From Inia geoffrensis (lineage: Eukaryota; Chordata; Mammalia; Artiodactyla; Iniidae): DNA of 64,000 nt. Both the position numbers and the translations under genes were made by a program. The notes under the pieces were generated by a model. The model ran no database searches, was not told where the DNA came from, and was given only the letters and a program-made list of their open reading frames with translations. Where the stretch lies: assembly GCA_036417435.1 (NCBI GenBank), contig CM070910.1:69100784-69164783 (forward strand). The letters are read 5' to 3'. Shown piece after piece: positions 32,190-45,259 of this stretch (its first letter is position 1; every line of letters begins with the position of its first letter).

Positions 32190-35100
32190 AACTCCCACTT
32201 CTGACCAAGGTGAAATAACAGAAACAGATCTATTTTCCTTCCTGAAACAACTGAAAGACTGGACAAAATTTATGAAGCAGTGCATATCAGGAAAAAAAGA
32301 GAATTAACCCCTGAGATATGGAAAACAAGTGAGATGACCCCCACAATTGCACTAGCTTGCTACCTGGAGAGTTTACAATGCTGCAGCACGTAGAGATCCA
32401 CGTGGAGCCCCGGAGTTTCAGAACTTGAGGAGATGGAGCTGGGAGTTCAGGAAGGCCAAATGTTAGAATTCACGGGGCAGCATACTACAGGGAAGACTGC
32501 TACACAGAGTAAGAACTCAAGAGGTATGAAGATGTCCCAGCTGAGTACTGATGAGTATAGGTGTGAGACAACTACTTGAAGCCAGGGAAAGAGCCACGCA
32601 AAAGAAGCAAAGGAAACAATCCCACAGCTCCCCTAGAATTGGGAATAGCTCCTGTTAACAACCAGCCATTAGGGGAAACCTCATAATTCACAGGGCATGG
32701 GTAGAATACTCAAAAGGGTTTTGCCTCAGTGCTGGAGAAAAATTAGCCGCATTAATTAGGCAGCTTTGGTCCTACCTAAAAATAAAGAAGCGAGACTCAA
32801 AAGCATGAAACTGTTTCCAAGTAACTCAACTAGCTCCCAGAAAAAAAGTTCAATAATATTTATGGGAATAAAACCATCCATCACCTAACAAGGTAAAATT
32901 TGCAACGCCTGGCATCTAATCAAAAATTACCAGGCATGCAAAAAAACCAAGAAAACACAACCGATAACAACAGATTAAAAACAACGACAACAAAAATCTA
33001 AACTGACTCAGTAAATAAATGGATGATAGAGTTAGTACCTAAAATTTTTAAACATTATTATAATGGCTTTCCATATGTTCAAGAAACTAGAAGAACAATT
33101 AAACATGTTAAATAGAAACCTGGAAGATATTTTAAAAAGACACAAAATTTCTAGAGATGAAAATTATAATGTCTGAGATGAAAAATACGCTGGATTAGAT
33201 CAATGGCAGATCAGCCATTACAGACATAAAGCTTAGCGAACTTGAAGATATAGTAATAGAACCTATCTAAATATATAATACAGGGAGAGAAAAAGACTGA
33301 AGGAAATGAAGCAAGCATCAGGGACTTGTAGATAACTTCAAGTACCCCAATATATGTGAAAATGGAGTCCCCAAAGGAGAGGAGAGAATGGGAGGGACAG
33401 AAGAAATATTTGATTAAATAATTAGTGAAAATTATCCACTTACAAACTCACACATCCCAGAATTTCAACAAACCCCAAGTCCAAAAAAAAATCCAAAACC
33501 CACTCCTGAAAAAGAAAATCTCTGCAAACTATGAATAGAAGGCAGTTTCTTCAGCCTGATAAAGGATGGCTATGAGAAACTTATAATTAATATCATACCT
33601 AATGATGGCAGATGGAATGCTTTCCTTGAGGTCAGGATCAAGGCAAGAATGTCTATTCTTGCCACTTTCATTCAACATTGTATTAGAAGTTCTAGACAAT
33701 AAAATTAGGCAAAAAAAAAAAAAAAAAAAAAAAACAGGAGTAAAAGGCATTCATATTGGAAAGGAAAAGTAAAACTGTCATATTCATAACTGACATGATT
33801 GGCTATGCAAAATCTAATAAGTGAGCTTAAGGTTGCAGGATACGTGGTAAGTGTACAAAAAGTAACTGTATTTCTACATTAGCAATGAACATCATAAATT
33901 GAAATTTTAAGAAGTAATACCATTTACAAAAACCTTAAAACTATGAAATAGGGATAAATCTGACAAAAGATGTGAAGGTCTGTACACAAGTATAATAAAA
34001 CATTGCTCAATGATATTAAATAATAACCTAAAAAAGGAAGAGATTTACCTTGTTCTTCAGTCAGAAGACTTGTTAAAACATTTATTCTTCTTAAGTTGAT
34101 CTATAGATTCAGTGCAACCCCAATCAAAAACCCAGCAGAAATTTTTGGTAGGAATTGACGAGCTGATTCTAAAAATCATACGGAAACACAAAGAACCTGG
34201 AATAACAAAGCAAAACAAAACTTAAAAGGAAGAATAAAGATGAAGGGCTTATAGCACCTGATTTCAAGATTTACACGAATCTACAGAATCAAGGCATTGT
34301 AGTATTGGTGTAAAGATAGACAAATAGGCTTGCCACATAGGGACAAATAATTTTTGACAAAGACAGTTCAGTGGAGAAAGGATACTCTTTTCCAAAACTG
34401 GTAATGGAAAAATTGGACATCCATAGGCTAATAAATAAACTTCACTCTATACTTGTTACTAAATTTAAATTAACTCCTTTGCGATGACCTAGAGGGGTGG
34501 AATAGGGAGGGTGGGAGGGAGGCTAAAAAGGGAGGGGATATGGAGATATATGTATGCATATGGCTGATTCACTTTTGTTGTACAACAGAAACTAACATAA
34601 CACTGTGAAGCAATTATAATCCAATAAAGATGCATTTTAAAAATTAACTCAAAATGGATCATAGACTTAAATGTAAAGCCGAAAATTATTAAACTTCCGG
34701 AAGAAAACACAGAAGAAAATCTTTGTGACCTCGGGCTGGCAGAAATTTCTTAGTATAGTACTAAACACTATCCATAAAAGAAAGGATTGATATAGAGAGG
34801 ATTTAATTAAAATTAAGAACTTTTGCTCTTCAAAAGACACTTTTAAGAGGATGAAAGATAGCCAATCCACAGGCTGGGAGAAAATGTTTGCCAACTGAAT
34901 AGATGATAAGGGGCTTGTATCCATAATATTTAAAGAACTCTCAATACTCAATTTAAAAATAATCAATTCTTTTAAATGGGCAAAATGTTTGAACAGACAC
35001 TTCACCGAAAACGATATAACAGATGGCAAGCAGAAACAGGAAAGGATGCTCTTCACCATTAATCATTAGGGAAATGCAAATTAAAACCGTAATCAGTTAC

Positions 35101-35805
35101 CACTACACATCTATTATAATGTCTGCAGTTAAAAAGACTGACTGTACCATGTGTTGGCATGGGAACAATTATGACTCTCACACACTACTGGTGGGAATGT
35201 AAAATGGGCAAATTCTTTAGAAAACAGTTCGGCAGTTGCTTAAAAAATTAAACATGCACCTACTACATGATTCATTCCACTCCTAGGTGTTGACCCAACA
35301 GAAATAAAAGCATGTGTTTACAGACACTTGTACACAAATGTTTATTGCAGTTTTATTTATACTAGCCAAGACCTGAAAATAATCCAAATGTTCATCAACA
35401 GGTGAACGGACACACCATGGTATAGTCATACAATAAATGACTACTCAGTAATGAAAACGAATGGACTATTGATACAATAACCTGGATGATTCTCAAAATA
35501 ATTATGGTCAGTGAAATAAACCAGACAAAGAGAATAAGTACTGTATGATGCTATATATATAAAATTCTTGAAAACCTGCAAACTAATCTATAGTGGCTGA
35601 AAGCAGATTGGGGCTGTCTATGAAAACAAAGCAGGGAGAGAGGGAGGAAGGAGGGATACAAAAAGGCACAGAGCAATTTTGGGGTGATGGATATGTTTAT
35701 GATTTTGATTGTGATGATGGTTCCATAGGTGCACACATATGTCCGAACTCACAATAATGTGCACATTAAATGTGTATGATTTATGTCAATAAAGCTGTTT
35801 TAAAT
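32190..35805 (+). mobile_element. Long L1M-type LINE copy (5' region, ORF1-like, partial ORF2, 3' UTR), split by a younger L1
   Basis: The left part (about 32190-33530) resembles L1M/HAL1 5' and ORF1 sequence ('caagaaactagaagaacaat'). It passes near 33530 straight to reverse-transcriptase sequence ('ttgccactttcattcaacat' is the remnant of the LSPLLFN block, about 33658-33680), so the endonuclease region is missing. The rest follows ORF2 to the tail ('cactcctaggtgttgaccca') and ends tgtcaataaagctgttttaa. Frames are broken throughout. An A-run at 33711-33734 lies in the ORF2 region. Confidence 0.8.
34477..34640 (+). mobile_element. L1 3' UTR insertion inside L1M
   Basis: Short 5'-truncated copy ending gcaattataatccaataaag. 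Target duplication aaattaactc at 34467-34476 and 34641-34650. G-rich run near 34495-34523. Confidence 0.92.
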
Positions 35806-36374
35806 TGTCTTCGCTCTTGAAACTCAACTGTATTTTCTCTCTTTCCCTCTCTTTTTTCTGTATTAACTCTTCTGTAAGGCAAGGGATACCACCAACTGAA
35901 TGAAGGAAGGGTAAAGTATACAAGGATATTCACAAGGGGAATAAACCTAAGTCTGTATCTCAAAATGCACCATGTTATACAAGCGCTGTAGTCCAGTGGA
36001 GGGAACATTGGACTAATGGTGGCTAATTGGCTGTGTTACATAGCTTTCCTCTGGGGAGGGTTCTCTTGGTGTGTATGTATGTCAAACTTTGTTGTAAAAA
36101 TGTTAGGGGTTGAGGAGCTTGTCCATAGCAAAATTGTGAGGTGAATAAATCTTATCTAAGGTGTTCCTCAGTTCCCCTCTTTGGGTGTCTCTTCCCTAAT
36201 TTTCTATATTACTCTCCCTTCCCTTATATCCTTAATTATCCTCCAATCAAGACCCACTGCTTTCATGCTTCCACCAACGCACTCACTCCTGAGTACTTTG
36301 GCAGACAGTGAAAAGTTATATGATAAATGTAGTCTGATTAAGATATTTGTAATTCAATGTGAATCACTACGCCT
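35806..36374. other. Unassigned, no gene seen
   Basis: No named repeat or exon recognised. Confidence 0.35.
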
Positions 36375-36625
36375 AGCATAGGGTTTAAGAACATACATGC
36401 TGGAGCCAGGCTGCCTGGGTTCAAATCCCAGCTCCATCCCTAACTGGCTGTGTAACCTTGGGCATGTTCCTTAACCACTCAGAACCTCAGTGTCTTCATC
36501 TGTAAAATAAGCATAATTGTACCTATTTCACGAGTTAGTCATGAGGATGAAATGAATCAATATTTCTAAAGCATTTAGAACAGTATCTGGCACACAGCAA
36601 ACACTATAAAGGTATTTCTAAAGTA
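36375..36625 (+). mobile_element. MIR SINE, nearly full length
   Basis: Well preserved: 'gcctgggttcaaatcccagc' (B-box), 'ggctgtgtaaccttgggcat', 'cagtgtcttcatctgtaaaa', 'tgaggatgaaatgaatcaat' and 'agtatctggcacacagcaaa'. Confidence 0.92.
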
Positions 36626-39600
36626 AATTAATAAATGGGCAGGGACTATAGTTTTAAAATGAGAGAGAATGTTTACATCCAGAAAACTAATTCTTAACAG
36701 TGGAGTCTTATGTTTCCTGGAAGCCCTGTGGCAGAAATGTCCATCAAGAGATAAAAAGCACCTCCCTGGCATGTATCAGATCTCCCCACCCGAGTGCCCA
36801 CCACTTCAGTCTCTACATCAGCCCACTGTAGGATGCTCAATGCCCATACTCTGAAGCCGAGCAGGTGCTAATGTCACACCTCCTAATTTGGACCAACAGA
36901 GATCACTATTGTCTTCAGAGCTGCCAGGGCTCCGATCAACTCAAATCCCTCAAAGACCTAAGCGTAACAGCCACCTGCCTCTCAGCTAAAAACATAGTAA
37001 GTCTGCTCCTGTAGATTCAAGCAATACTAAGCACACATGATAATTCAGTTCTGAAACCTCCTGGGTGAAATCTTAACTCTTTCAAGGATATGTAAACCCA
37101 GACTGAAACGCTCATTAAAAACATTTCAAAGCTGTTAATCACAGTGGCTTTTAAAAGGCAGTGGAGCCAGAGAACCAGCTGAAGAGAACCCAAAGTTTCT
37201 CAGTGTTATTTATTCCTCCGGCGCCTAAACCCTCTTGAGAAAGAGTCTACATCCAGAAGGATTAGAAGATTCTGCCTGCAAATCTACTAACCCAGTACTG
37301 ACAGGAGTGGGATACAACCTTAGCCATCTTTTTTTTTTTTTTTTAAGTTTGTCATTAGAAAGGTTTTCAGGTTTCTGGCTTAGGGGTGTGTCCTTACCCC
37401 ATATGAAAGCAAACCTAACTTATAAGACAGCCAATTTCCATCTGGGCCCTAGGGTCCAAGACCACAGGGACCCTTTTACTCACCATTCTTCCCATAATCC
37501 TTTATTGAGTATCTGCTTTGGGAAAATGCTTTATAGCACCAGCCCGGCCCTTCCAGAGTATAGTCACCATCCCTCCCATGGCCCCATTCTCAAAACCCTG
37601 CTGGCGGGGAGGGTGGGAGAGAGGAGTAATGTCTATATGCATGACATACCCCCTAGAAACTTCTGATTCAAGCAGCATGGACACCCATACCCAAACCAAC
37701 CCTTCCAATGGCCAGCTGGTGCCTAATCACATTCTCTTCCATGAAAGTCATAGTTGGCAGAGGCTGAATTTAGCTGGACCTGTGAACAATACACTGACCT
37801 GGGCTGCTGGCCATTTGGTAAATAGAGAGCAAGAGGGAGAGGAGATTGTAAGAGCAGAAAGGAGAACATACAGCCTGTAAGAGACAGCGCAGTTTCTGGG
37901 TGTAGAGGTTGCCAAGGTAGAGCTCCCCAGAATTCTAGCTGTCCTCTTTACCTGTATCAGTGACATCAATGGTTGGTTTGTGAGCTTAAGGGGGTTCCTG
38001 TTCCTGTTGATTAAACAAGTTCTGATTAAAGCTAATGAACCTCAGGACTTGAGGTTTTTAGCCTACGCTATGTCTGGAACTGAAAGGTCCAAGGATTGCT
38101 CTCTGCTGTATGTAATGTGAGTCCCAGTCTAGGCCTACTCCCTGTTCAGCTTAATGTACCAAGATGTCTGGCGGGGCCAACCTACTGTGTATCTGTTTGC
38201 ATAAGGAACCTTGTTGCCTCCTCGGAAAGAATTCATTCTAAGGTAAAAGACAATTAAGACATATAAGTTTGGTCCAAAAACAATGCCCAGGACAGAGGAA
38301 ATGCAAAGCATTTTAGTACAGTAGTGCCTTACTATTTCTACAATAGAGGCAGAACCCATCCTGAGTCTTCTGATGAGGGGACTGAAATGAGGGCCTGCTT
38401 CCAAAAATATGCAAAAAGCAAGCAAACAACAGTAGCCAAAAAACAAACAAAAACAAGCCTCTAATTTTGGGGTACAAAAACATCACTACCGCAAGAAAAA
38501 AGAAAAGAATACAAAATATCTCCTGCATTTTTAGACATTGGTTATACACTGAACTGATAATTTTGGATATATTAGGTTAAATGAAATACATTAATATTAA
38601 CTCCACGTATTTCTTTTTATCTTTTTTAAACATGCATATTAAAAGAAACCTTTAAATTTAAAAAAACAAAAAAAAAATCACTATTTTGTTATCCAAGTCA
38701 TTGAGTAATTCCTACCCTAGGGAAAGGGATTCTTCCCAGTGCTTCAACAGAAAATCTGGTACAACACACAAGGGTCAAGGTTAGCCACAGTAGTTAGCGC
38801 TCTCTGGACAGATATCTGTGGCCACAGCTTGGGGACTGGTGGCCCACATGGACAGGCATCTCCAGCGGTGGCAGGCGTCAGCAACCCCCCTGCAGGCCAT
38901 GGGGGGAAACAGAGAATGCAACATGGTAGCCATAAGAACTGAGTCCATGATCGCACATGAGAGAGCCCCAGAAACGCTCAGCGGTAGGAGAGGGGTTGGA
39001 AAGGGAGCTTCAAAATTTTTTTGAAAATCCCATATTGGCTGGTGGGCACTGAAGGTAAGAAGAACACTGTTCTAATTGCTGTTGTGACAGACCTCCTTTT
39101 TCTCACTTTTGTTTTTTAACCCTAGGCTGTGCGTCCAGGGAAGCAAGGATTCTGTGTGGGAAGCAAGGTTTCCTTTTAATTGTGCTCCCATTTCTGAGGA
39201 CTTTTCAGTCCACCTCTCTTGTTCTTGGCTTTGATGAACAAGGCCACCCAGACCTTGGTCATATTATAAACTTGCCCACCCTGTATGCCCATCACACGTT
39301 CTCTTTGAGGACTGAAGTTTCCTAATATATTTTCACCATATTAAAAAGAAAGTGTATTTCCATGATGGAAAAGAGCCATGACATATTTAATCAAACCCTT
39401 CATAAAACTGGGGTTTCATTAGCACCCTCAAAGTCTCTACCTCCTAAAGGTGGAAATGTGTCTGCCATGAGATAGCAGCATGACAGAGAAAGCCTTCCAT
39501 CAAACTTAAAACTGGAATCTGAAGTAAAGAAGAAACTCGAGAGCATTTGCAAGGACATAAATATCTACCTTAGCTCAGACCTCAGTTCAGCAAAGCACCA

Positions 39601-39699
39601 AGGCCCCTGCTGTCAGCAGGCTGGGTCTTCCTTGCTATGCTAAGCACATGTGGGCGCCAGTGTGAAATCTGAATAATGCTTTGAAGGAATATAGCTCAT
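36626..39699. other. Unassigned, about 3 kb of largely single-copy sequence
   Basis: T16 run at 37329-37344. A short L2/MIR-like string (cctttattgagtatctgctt) at 37499-37518. Frames 37235-37666 and 37518-37880 have no domain I recognise and no matching splice signals. 38740-39020 is comparatively GC-rich and also unassigned. Confidence 0.35.
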
Positions 39700-39790
39700 T
39701 CTGGGAAGATGAAAGCACTTTGCACACAGCATTATCTCTTTAGGTCACACACATCCCCTATGCAAGCACTAGATAGGAAGTAGGTATTTA
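39700..39790 (-). mobile_element. MIR-like fragment
   Basis: 'gaaagcactttgcacacagc', 'attatctctttaggtcacac' and 'gataggaagtaggtattta' are in inverted MIR order. Confidence 0.5.
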
Positions 39791-40099
39791 TTCTGGGTTT
39801 CTGACTCTATTAGTGTTGAATGATTTACATATTTATGGGAGCAGAAGGACCCCTGGAAAATGAACACAGTGAAAAGGGAAAGATGCAGGACCGAGGTCAG
39901 CCGCCGTTAGGGCCACGTGGTGGCCAGTAGATGACACTGTTCGTCTACCCTGGGGCAGTGGCACTGAGGAGAGAATGCACGGGCGTGTTCATGAAAAGGC
40001 AAATAGTCCAGTTTGCCCGCAGTTATGGGCATATGCAGAGAAGTGGTCACGATAGAATGAAAAGGAACAAAAGGATCAACGGAGACATGGTAATGAGAA

Positions 40100-40300
40100 A
40101 AAATAATGGCAAGAAAAGGGGCACTGGGGGTCTGAATACAGAGAGCTCCGTATACTCTATGAGCAAAGAGTTTGGACTCAGTTTGGTAAAACATGGGGAG
40201 TGGCTGACGGTTTTACAGTAGGGCTTGATATATCAGAACCAACCATAGGAAGACTAACCTGGAAGCAGTGAGTAGAGAGATTGGAAGAGAAAGAAGGACT
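40100..40300 (-). mobile_element. L2-like fragment, diverged
   Basis: 'gcaaagagtttggactcagt' and 'ctaacctggaagcagtgagt' match the inverted L2 body (gagtttggactttattctga…). The match is loose. Confidence 0.4.
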
Positions 40301-40727
40301 TTGTAGAATATCAAGAAAGGCCCCGTCCAGACCAGGCTTTGATCTTGAGACCTTGGCTTCTGAAGCACTTGTGACTCACCCTCTCGCCAGCAACCCCAGA
40401 GCCACTGAGGGCACTGAATCTTTAGTGCACGAGGCTCTCCACAGAGGAAGGGACAGGAGGGTGTCAGGGCCAGTTTTGTGCGTTTTGGGACCTAGACCTC
40501 GCTGCCGTCTCAGGCGGAGCTGCCTCAGGTGGCTGAAGTTCTGGTCTTCAAATCCCTAGACACTTGGCTACTCTCTGGACAGCCAAGCCAAGGAGTCCAG
40601 CGGCCTAGCTGGCCTCCTGGCTCTGCCCCACTCTTACCTCTTTTGACATCACTTTTTCTCGTTCCCTCCTTGCCAGCTAATCAACTGAGTCACTTCCTAA
40701 TAGAGACACAATAGCCCCAACTATGGT
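40301..40727. other. Unassigned, GC-moderate, no gene seen
   Basis: Overlapping frames 40281-40559 and 40529-40714 show no motif. Confidence 0.35.
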
Positions 40728-40870
40728 ACTTAATTCAGCAAATATTTATGAGGCACCCCGTGTGCCGGGCATCGTACTACAGATATTGGCAAGATCCCAG
40801 TGACCAAGTCCTGGATGCCCTGCTCTAGCTGACCCACGGTCTTGTGGATTCAGTTTAAACCACAGACCTC
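40728..40870 (-). mobile_element. L2 LINE 3' end
   Basis: 'attcagcaaatatttatgag', 'gccgggcatcgtactacaga' and 'cttgtggattcag' match the inverted L2 terminus. Confidence 0.65.
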
Positions 40871-40954
40871 TTAAGTGAAAGCTGCTTGAACTGATATTAA
40901 TGCTGAAAAGACTTCATTCAGCAGACCTAGACAAACTCTGATCTCTGTAGGCCT

Positions 40955-41148
40955 GCTTTTTTGTTGTCCTCTGCCTTGCATCTCGTGGGAGCTGAGCTCT
41001 GCCCTAGAGGGTGTTTAGCAATATTCTTGCTTTCTAGCCACCTACACCAGTAGCTCACCCACTGCCCCGGCTGTGATCATCAGAAAGTTCTCCAGACGTT
41101 GCTAAACGTCCCCTGGGGGGAAAAGTCGCCCATGAAAGAGAGCCACCA
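40955..41148 (-). mobile_element. MER20-like hAT element, minus
   Basis: 'gggtgtttagcaatattctt', 'cagaaagttctccagacgtt', then 'aacgtcccctggggggaaaa' is the reverse complement of MER20. A partner in the opposite orientation lies at 43448-43664. Confidence 0.75.
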
Positions 41149-42029
41149 TTTTAGAGTGACCACACAACTTTATAGATGCTTAATCTTAGTCCGTAAGGGA
41201 AAGCAGGTCCCACATTTCAGCTTCAGTTTCTTTTCCACGTAACTCATCTCTTCACAGAAGGTGCTGCTCTCCAGACCCTAGAAAATGGGGACCTGGGCAA
41301 GGAACGGGATTGCCAGTGGAAGGGTACCGCCTGGACTTCCCAGTCCAAACCAAGCGGAGACAGGTTCAGGGAAACGCCTGGATGACAGGATGGGCAGTGG
41401 TCCCCCTCCTTTTCCTCCTGGCTTGATGGCAACAGCCAGAGCTGTAGTCACTCTGACCCCCGCTCACCGTGAGTGGAGACAGTCTTCACTGGGATAGAGG
41501 CACTGAAGTCCACCATCCACTCATGAAGGCCCAGCATGGGAGGGAGGGAGGTATCAGCCTCAGGGGGCTCTTTCTACATCGGGGGTTTTGCTCTGCTCCC
41601 AGGAATACCAAGGGTTTGCTCCAAGGCCGAGGTGAGGTGATAAGGGATAAGGAGAGTATAGCCACCAAAATAACCGCAATTTACATCTGCATCTCAGCAT
41701 GTGCGTGTGGAATGTAAAAGAGAAGAAAGATGAATGATGCTTTGGTTCCTCAGAGCCCCATAAAGTTATCAAGGTCCATGATCCGTCTTCAGCTTTTCTC
41801 ACTGGCAGAATAAATTTGTCAGTGCTCCTGAAGTGAAAGCAATTCAGGACGACCAATTTAAACTAATCAGACTCCCCCGCGAGAGAGAGGACAGAGCCAG
41901 GTCAACACTTTATTTGTATTCATATAAAGTGAGCAACATGCCTTCCAGGGCCTGAATATTTATATCTGTTCTCCAGGCTACCTCTTTCTTGATATCAAAG
42001 TTCCTAAGGTTTGGTCAACACACAAATTC
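41149..42029. other. Unassigned, no gene seen
   Basis: 41280-41660 is GC-moderate. Frames 41285-41497 and 41469-41717 have no recognisable domain. Confidence 0.35.
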
Positions 42030-42150
42030 TTTTAACAAATTTGTTTAACAGATTGCTATTGAGTGCCTTCTGTGTGCAAGGGTCTATGCTAGCCAATCAG
42101 ACAGAATGATTTCTGCCCCCTTGGAAGGTACGATCTGGTCAAAATGATAA
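42030..42150 (-). mobile_element. L2 LINE 3' end
   Basis: 'gattgctattgagtgccttc', 'gtgtgcaagggtctatgcta' and 'gcccccttggaaggtacgat' match the inverted L2 terminus. Confidence 0.65.
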
Positions 42151-43447
42151 TTGTAAGCTTCCTTGTGGGCTAGTAAATCAGAGGAAAAAGTACGAAATTG
42201 TGTTAAGGGATGTGTTCAGAGAAAATGCTGATAAGCTATTTTAAAACCACAACAGAAGAGAGACCCGGTCTCTCTCTTTGAACAGCGATGTTTAAGCTCT
42301 GTTTATATTCCACCTTCTACACGAACTTGCTTATGAATAAAGGCAAATTATCATGCCTCCCTGAGTGGCTGCTTCTGCATTTGTAAAATGAGGTATCAAC
42401 GTCTTTTTCTGTCCTCCCTAGTGAAAAGTTGCTGTAAAGAAAACACATGGGAGAGTCCTTGGTACTGATGAAGGGGCTGGTGGTCAGAGCAGCTGCTTGC
42501 ATTCTGTTTCATTGCATTCAAGAAATGGTTTTTACGTCCCAACTCTGTGTCCAGCCCTCACTTAAGAGGAGGAAACAGGGCTAGTGTAAATACTGCAAGT
42601 CAGCACGGATTTCTGTGAGTCTGCTGATGTAAGAAATAGGAGGAATTTGTCATAATACTTGAAAAGATCATTTATTCAAGAGTCTGTTTACAGAAGTAAA
42701 AATGGAAGATCTGGGGATCGTTCCTGTGGATCCAATGACAAGCCTTCCTCCTGCTGCCTGGTTCCTGTGGATTAGTTGGTTATGGTTGATAAATTGCTAA
42801 GTGCATGTAAAGTTCTGTAACATTATTAATTCCGTCGCCCTTCACGAAGAATAAGAGGAAGAAAGAGAGAGAGGAAAGCCTATCAGATTGCTCACCCACT
42901 AAAATAGCAGAGAAAATGCTTAACACAAACAAAACTAAAGCCCTTTCTCCTCTCACATCCTACTTCCAAATCATTTCAAAGAGTTATTATTAAACTTCAG
43001 AAAGTCTTACAACATAGGAAACTATATTAAATGTCAAAGATCCATTAAGAGCAATCTTGCTGCAGTGAAAGGCAACGTAAAGAGGACTAATTCAAGAAGG
43101 AAAAAATTCTGGAAGAGAAATTTATTTTAAAGGTCAGTTTTTCTTTAGAAACAACCGACAACCCTTCCATCGGAAGCATTGGCTGGGCTTTCGTCCAGGT
43201 CACGTTCTCCCCTTAACGTTCAGAGTCAGAGAAGACAGCCTTGAGTTCCAAAGGACATGGTTAAGTCACGATGATTTGAAGAAGTGTCACACTGTTCAAT
43301 TTTTTAAACCACCAACTGCCTTCACCTTCCGTCAAATGTCATGCTCTCACTGTAGCTTGACAACAAGCTTCTGTCAAGCAGTCAGGGGGAAAGGGATGAT
43401 GCAAGACATAAAGGGGGCCGTAGGCTATGTTTCATTTACTGTACTGT
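42151..43447. other. Unassigned; weak MIR/L2-like scraps only
   Basis: 'gctgcttctgcatttgtaaa' near 42368 is a MIR-like scrap, and 42520-42570 resembles an L2 end. Neither is firm. Confidence 0.35.
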
Positions 43448-43664
43448 TAGTGGTCCTCAACCAGGGGAAAGTTTGCTCCTCAGGGGACACTTGGTAATGT
43501 CTGGAGTCATTTTCGGTTGTCACAACTTGGGCGGGGAGTACTACTAGCATCTAATCAGTGGGGACCAGGGCAGCTAAACACGCTAAAATGCCCAAGACGC
43601 TCCCTCAACCAAGAGTTATCCAACCCAAAATATACACACAGCACTGAGACGGAGAATCCCTGTG
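43448..43664 (+). mobile_element. MER20-like hAT element
   Basis: Starts tagtggtcctcaaccagggg and contains 'aatgtctggagtcattttcg' and 'gttgtcacaacttgggcggg'. Ends with an inverted terminal match near cggagaatccctgtg. No clear 8-bp duplication seen. Confidence 0.85.
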
Positions 43665-45039
43665 CTACTGTGACTCTGTTGTTTTTATTTTTTTTTACCC
43701 CAAATGCTGCCCTCTTGATAATGAACTCATATGATGACAATGGCACGATCCGTTGAATGTAAGAGAGCCACATCAAACCCTTTAAATTAACGGACAATTC
43801 TAATTCGTTTGTTATCTCCCCCCGCCCTTATTCATTCTTTATTCATCTTGGGTGGAAGCACAAGTAACCACCCATGGATGCTACCAGCTCACAGAAAGGA
43901 GGGTAAGAATGTTGTTGGACTCAGGCTGTCTGGGCTGCAGTCCAATCAGATTTCAGTATTTTGCATGGCATTCTTACAGCCTCACTCTGCCAGTCATCGG
44001 GGAGTTGAAAAACAAGTCCCAGTGGAACATGCCTAAATATATCTCATCGTATGAGAGGAATCACAGAGAACTGGATGATGTAATATTGACTGCCTGTTAG
44101 TAAAGAGAATAAGAATGTCCGCCAAGGAAGTCAGCCCCAGAACAGGCGATGAAGAGGAAATGATGAGACGGTTGATACGGTGCATGAAGATGTCAAGTTA
44201 CGTGACACGTGGACCGAGGGGCTGCGGCAGCACCTGGAGTGTTTACAGTCGTCTCTTTCCAGAACGGGACAGATCTTCCCCTGCAACATTTGAGCCCGTC
44301 TATCACATTCTTCTGTTGGATTATCTTTATTTTCGTGTGTCTACATGCTGCCAGCAAGCAACGTGGTCTGAGTCAGAACAAAGCCTTGCTGCCTTCCTTC
44401 AGCTCACTGAGGTTTTTATTTCTCTGTCCCGAATTCCATGGAGTCAAATCAATGCTTTCCTCATGGTTCATGCTTGTTAATGAGGAAAGAGGCCTATCCC
44501 CATCACCTCAATGAGAATCTCAATAGATTCTCTGCTGTTCGATTCAGCGTATTTAATACTCAGATGTTTTTTTAACTGCTTTACCTCTGAGCAGTACTGT
44601 TCAGAGGCGGTTTCCAACTGTACAAGTCTCTGTCCTCTTCAGCCCATTTCCGCCTCATGGTTTGTCTCCCTCCATTCAATACCTTGCTGACATTTTCAAG
44701 GAGGGGACAGAGCCAAGCCAGTGCCTCTCAGTTTATTTACAACCGAGTAAGTCACTGAGCTCTGAGAGCCTGAAGCAAACGCAGGGCCAAGCGTTTGAAG
44801 AACAGCCCACTTCGTTCTGACGGCTTTCCTGCGTCAGCCATCCCCACAACTAGATCACCATCATCAAAACATCTAGGATTCGGGGAGTTTAACACACACT
44901 TTCCCATAACGATTGTCCCTGTAACTCTGTGAGGAAGCAGGTCACCTTCTCACAGATGGTTGGCAGCCTGCGGGTGGAACTCACCCATCACACCTACTGG
45001 ATTTGTTCCGTGTTGATAATATATCAATCTTCTTCAGAA
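43665..45039. other. Unassigned, no gene seen
   Basis: A loose inverted MIR-like piece near 44900-44990 (ctgtgaggaagcaggtcacc). Frames 43809-44036, 44115-44480 and 44209-44514 have no recognisable domain. Confidence 0.35.
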
Positions 45040-45052
45040 AGAGCATCATTTT

Positions 45053-45120
45053 TAAAAATTTATTTTATTGAAGTATAGTTGATTTACAATGTGTTAATCT
45101 CTGCTGTACAGCAAGGTGAG

Positions 45121-45164
<44 letters not shown>

Positions 45165-45246
45165 TCCTATTCTTTTCCATTCTGGTTTATCACAGGATAT
45201 TGAATATAGTTCCCTGTGCTATACAGTAGGACCTTGTTGTTTATCC
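45053..45246 (-). mobile_element. L1 3' end (older cetartiodactyl type) with internal (CA)n
   Basis: Reads ttgaagtatagttgatttac, then a (CA)n array, then 'ggatattgaatatagttccc' and 'ggaccttgttgtttatcc'. Target duplication agagcatcatttt at 45040-45052 and 45247-45259. Confidence 0.9.
45122..45159. repeat. (CA)n microsatellite inside the L1
   Basis: About 18-19 units, replacing the usual atacatatatacat stretch of this L1 end. Confidence 0.95.
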
Positions 45247-45259
45247 AGAGCATCATTTT

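Noticed and set aside
37235..37880. Pair of overlapping frames of 120-143 residues
   Set aside because: No domain, no splice-site context and no codon pattern distinguishing either frame from chance.
44115..44514. 121- and 101-residue overlapping frames
   Set aside because: Different frames over the same bases with no recognisable motif; treated as chance.
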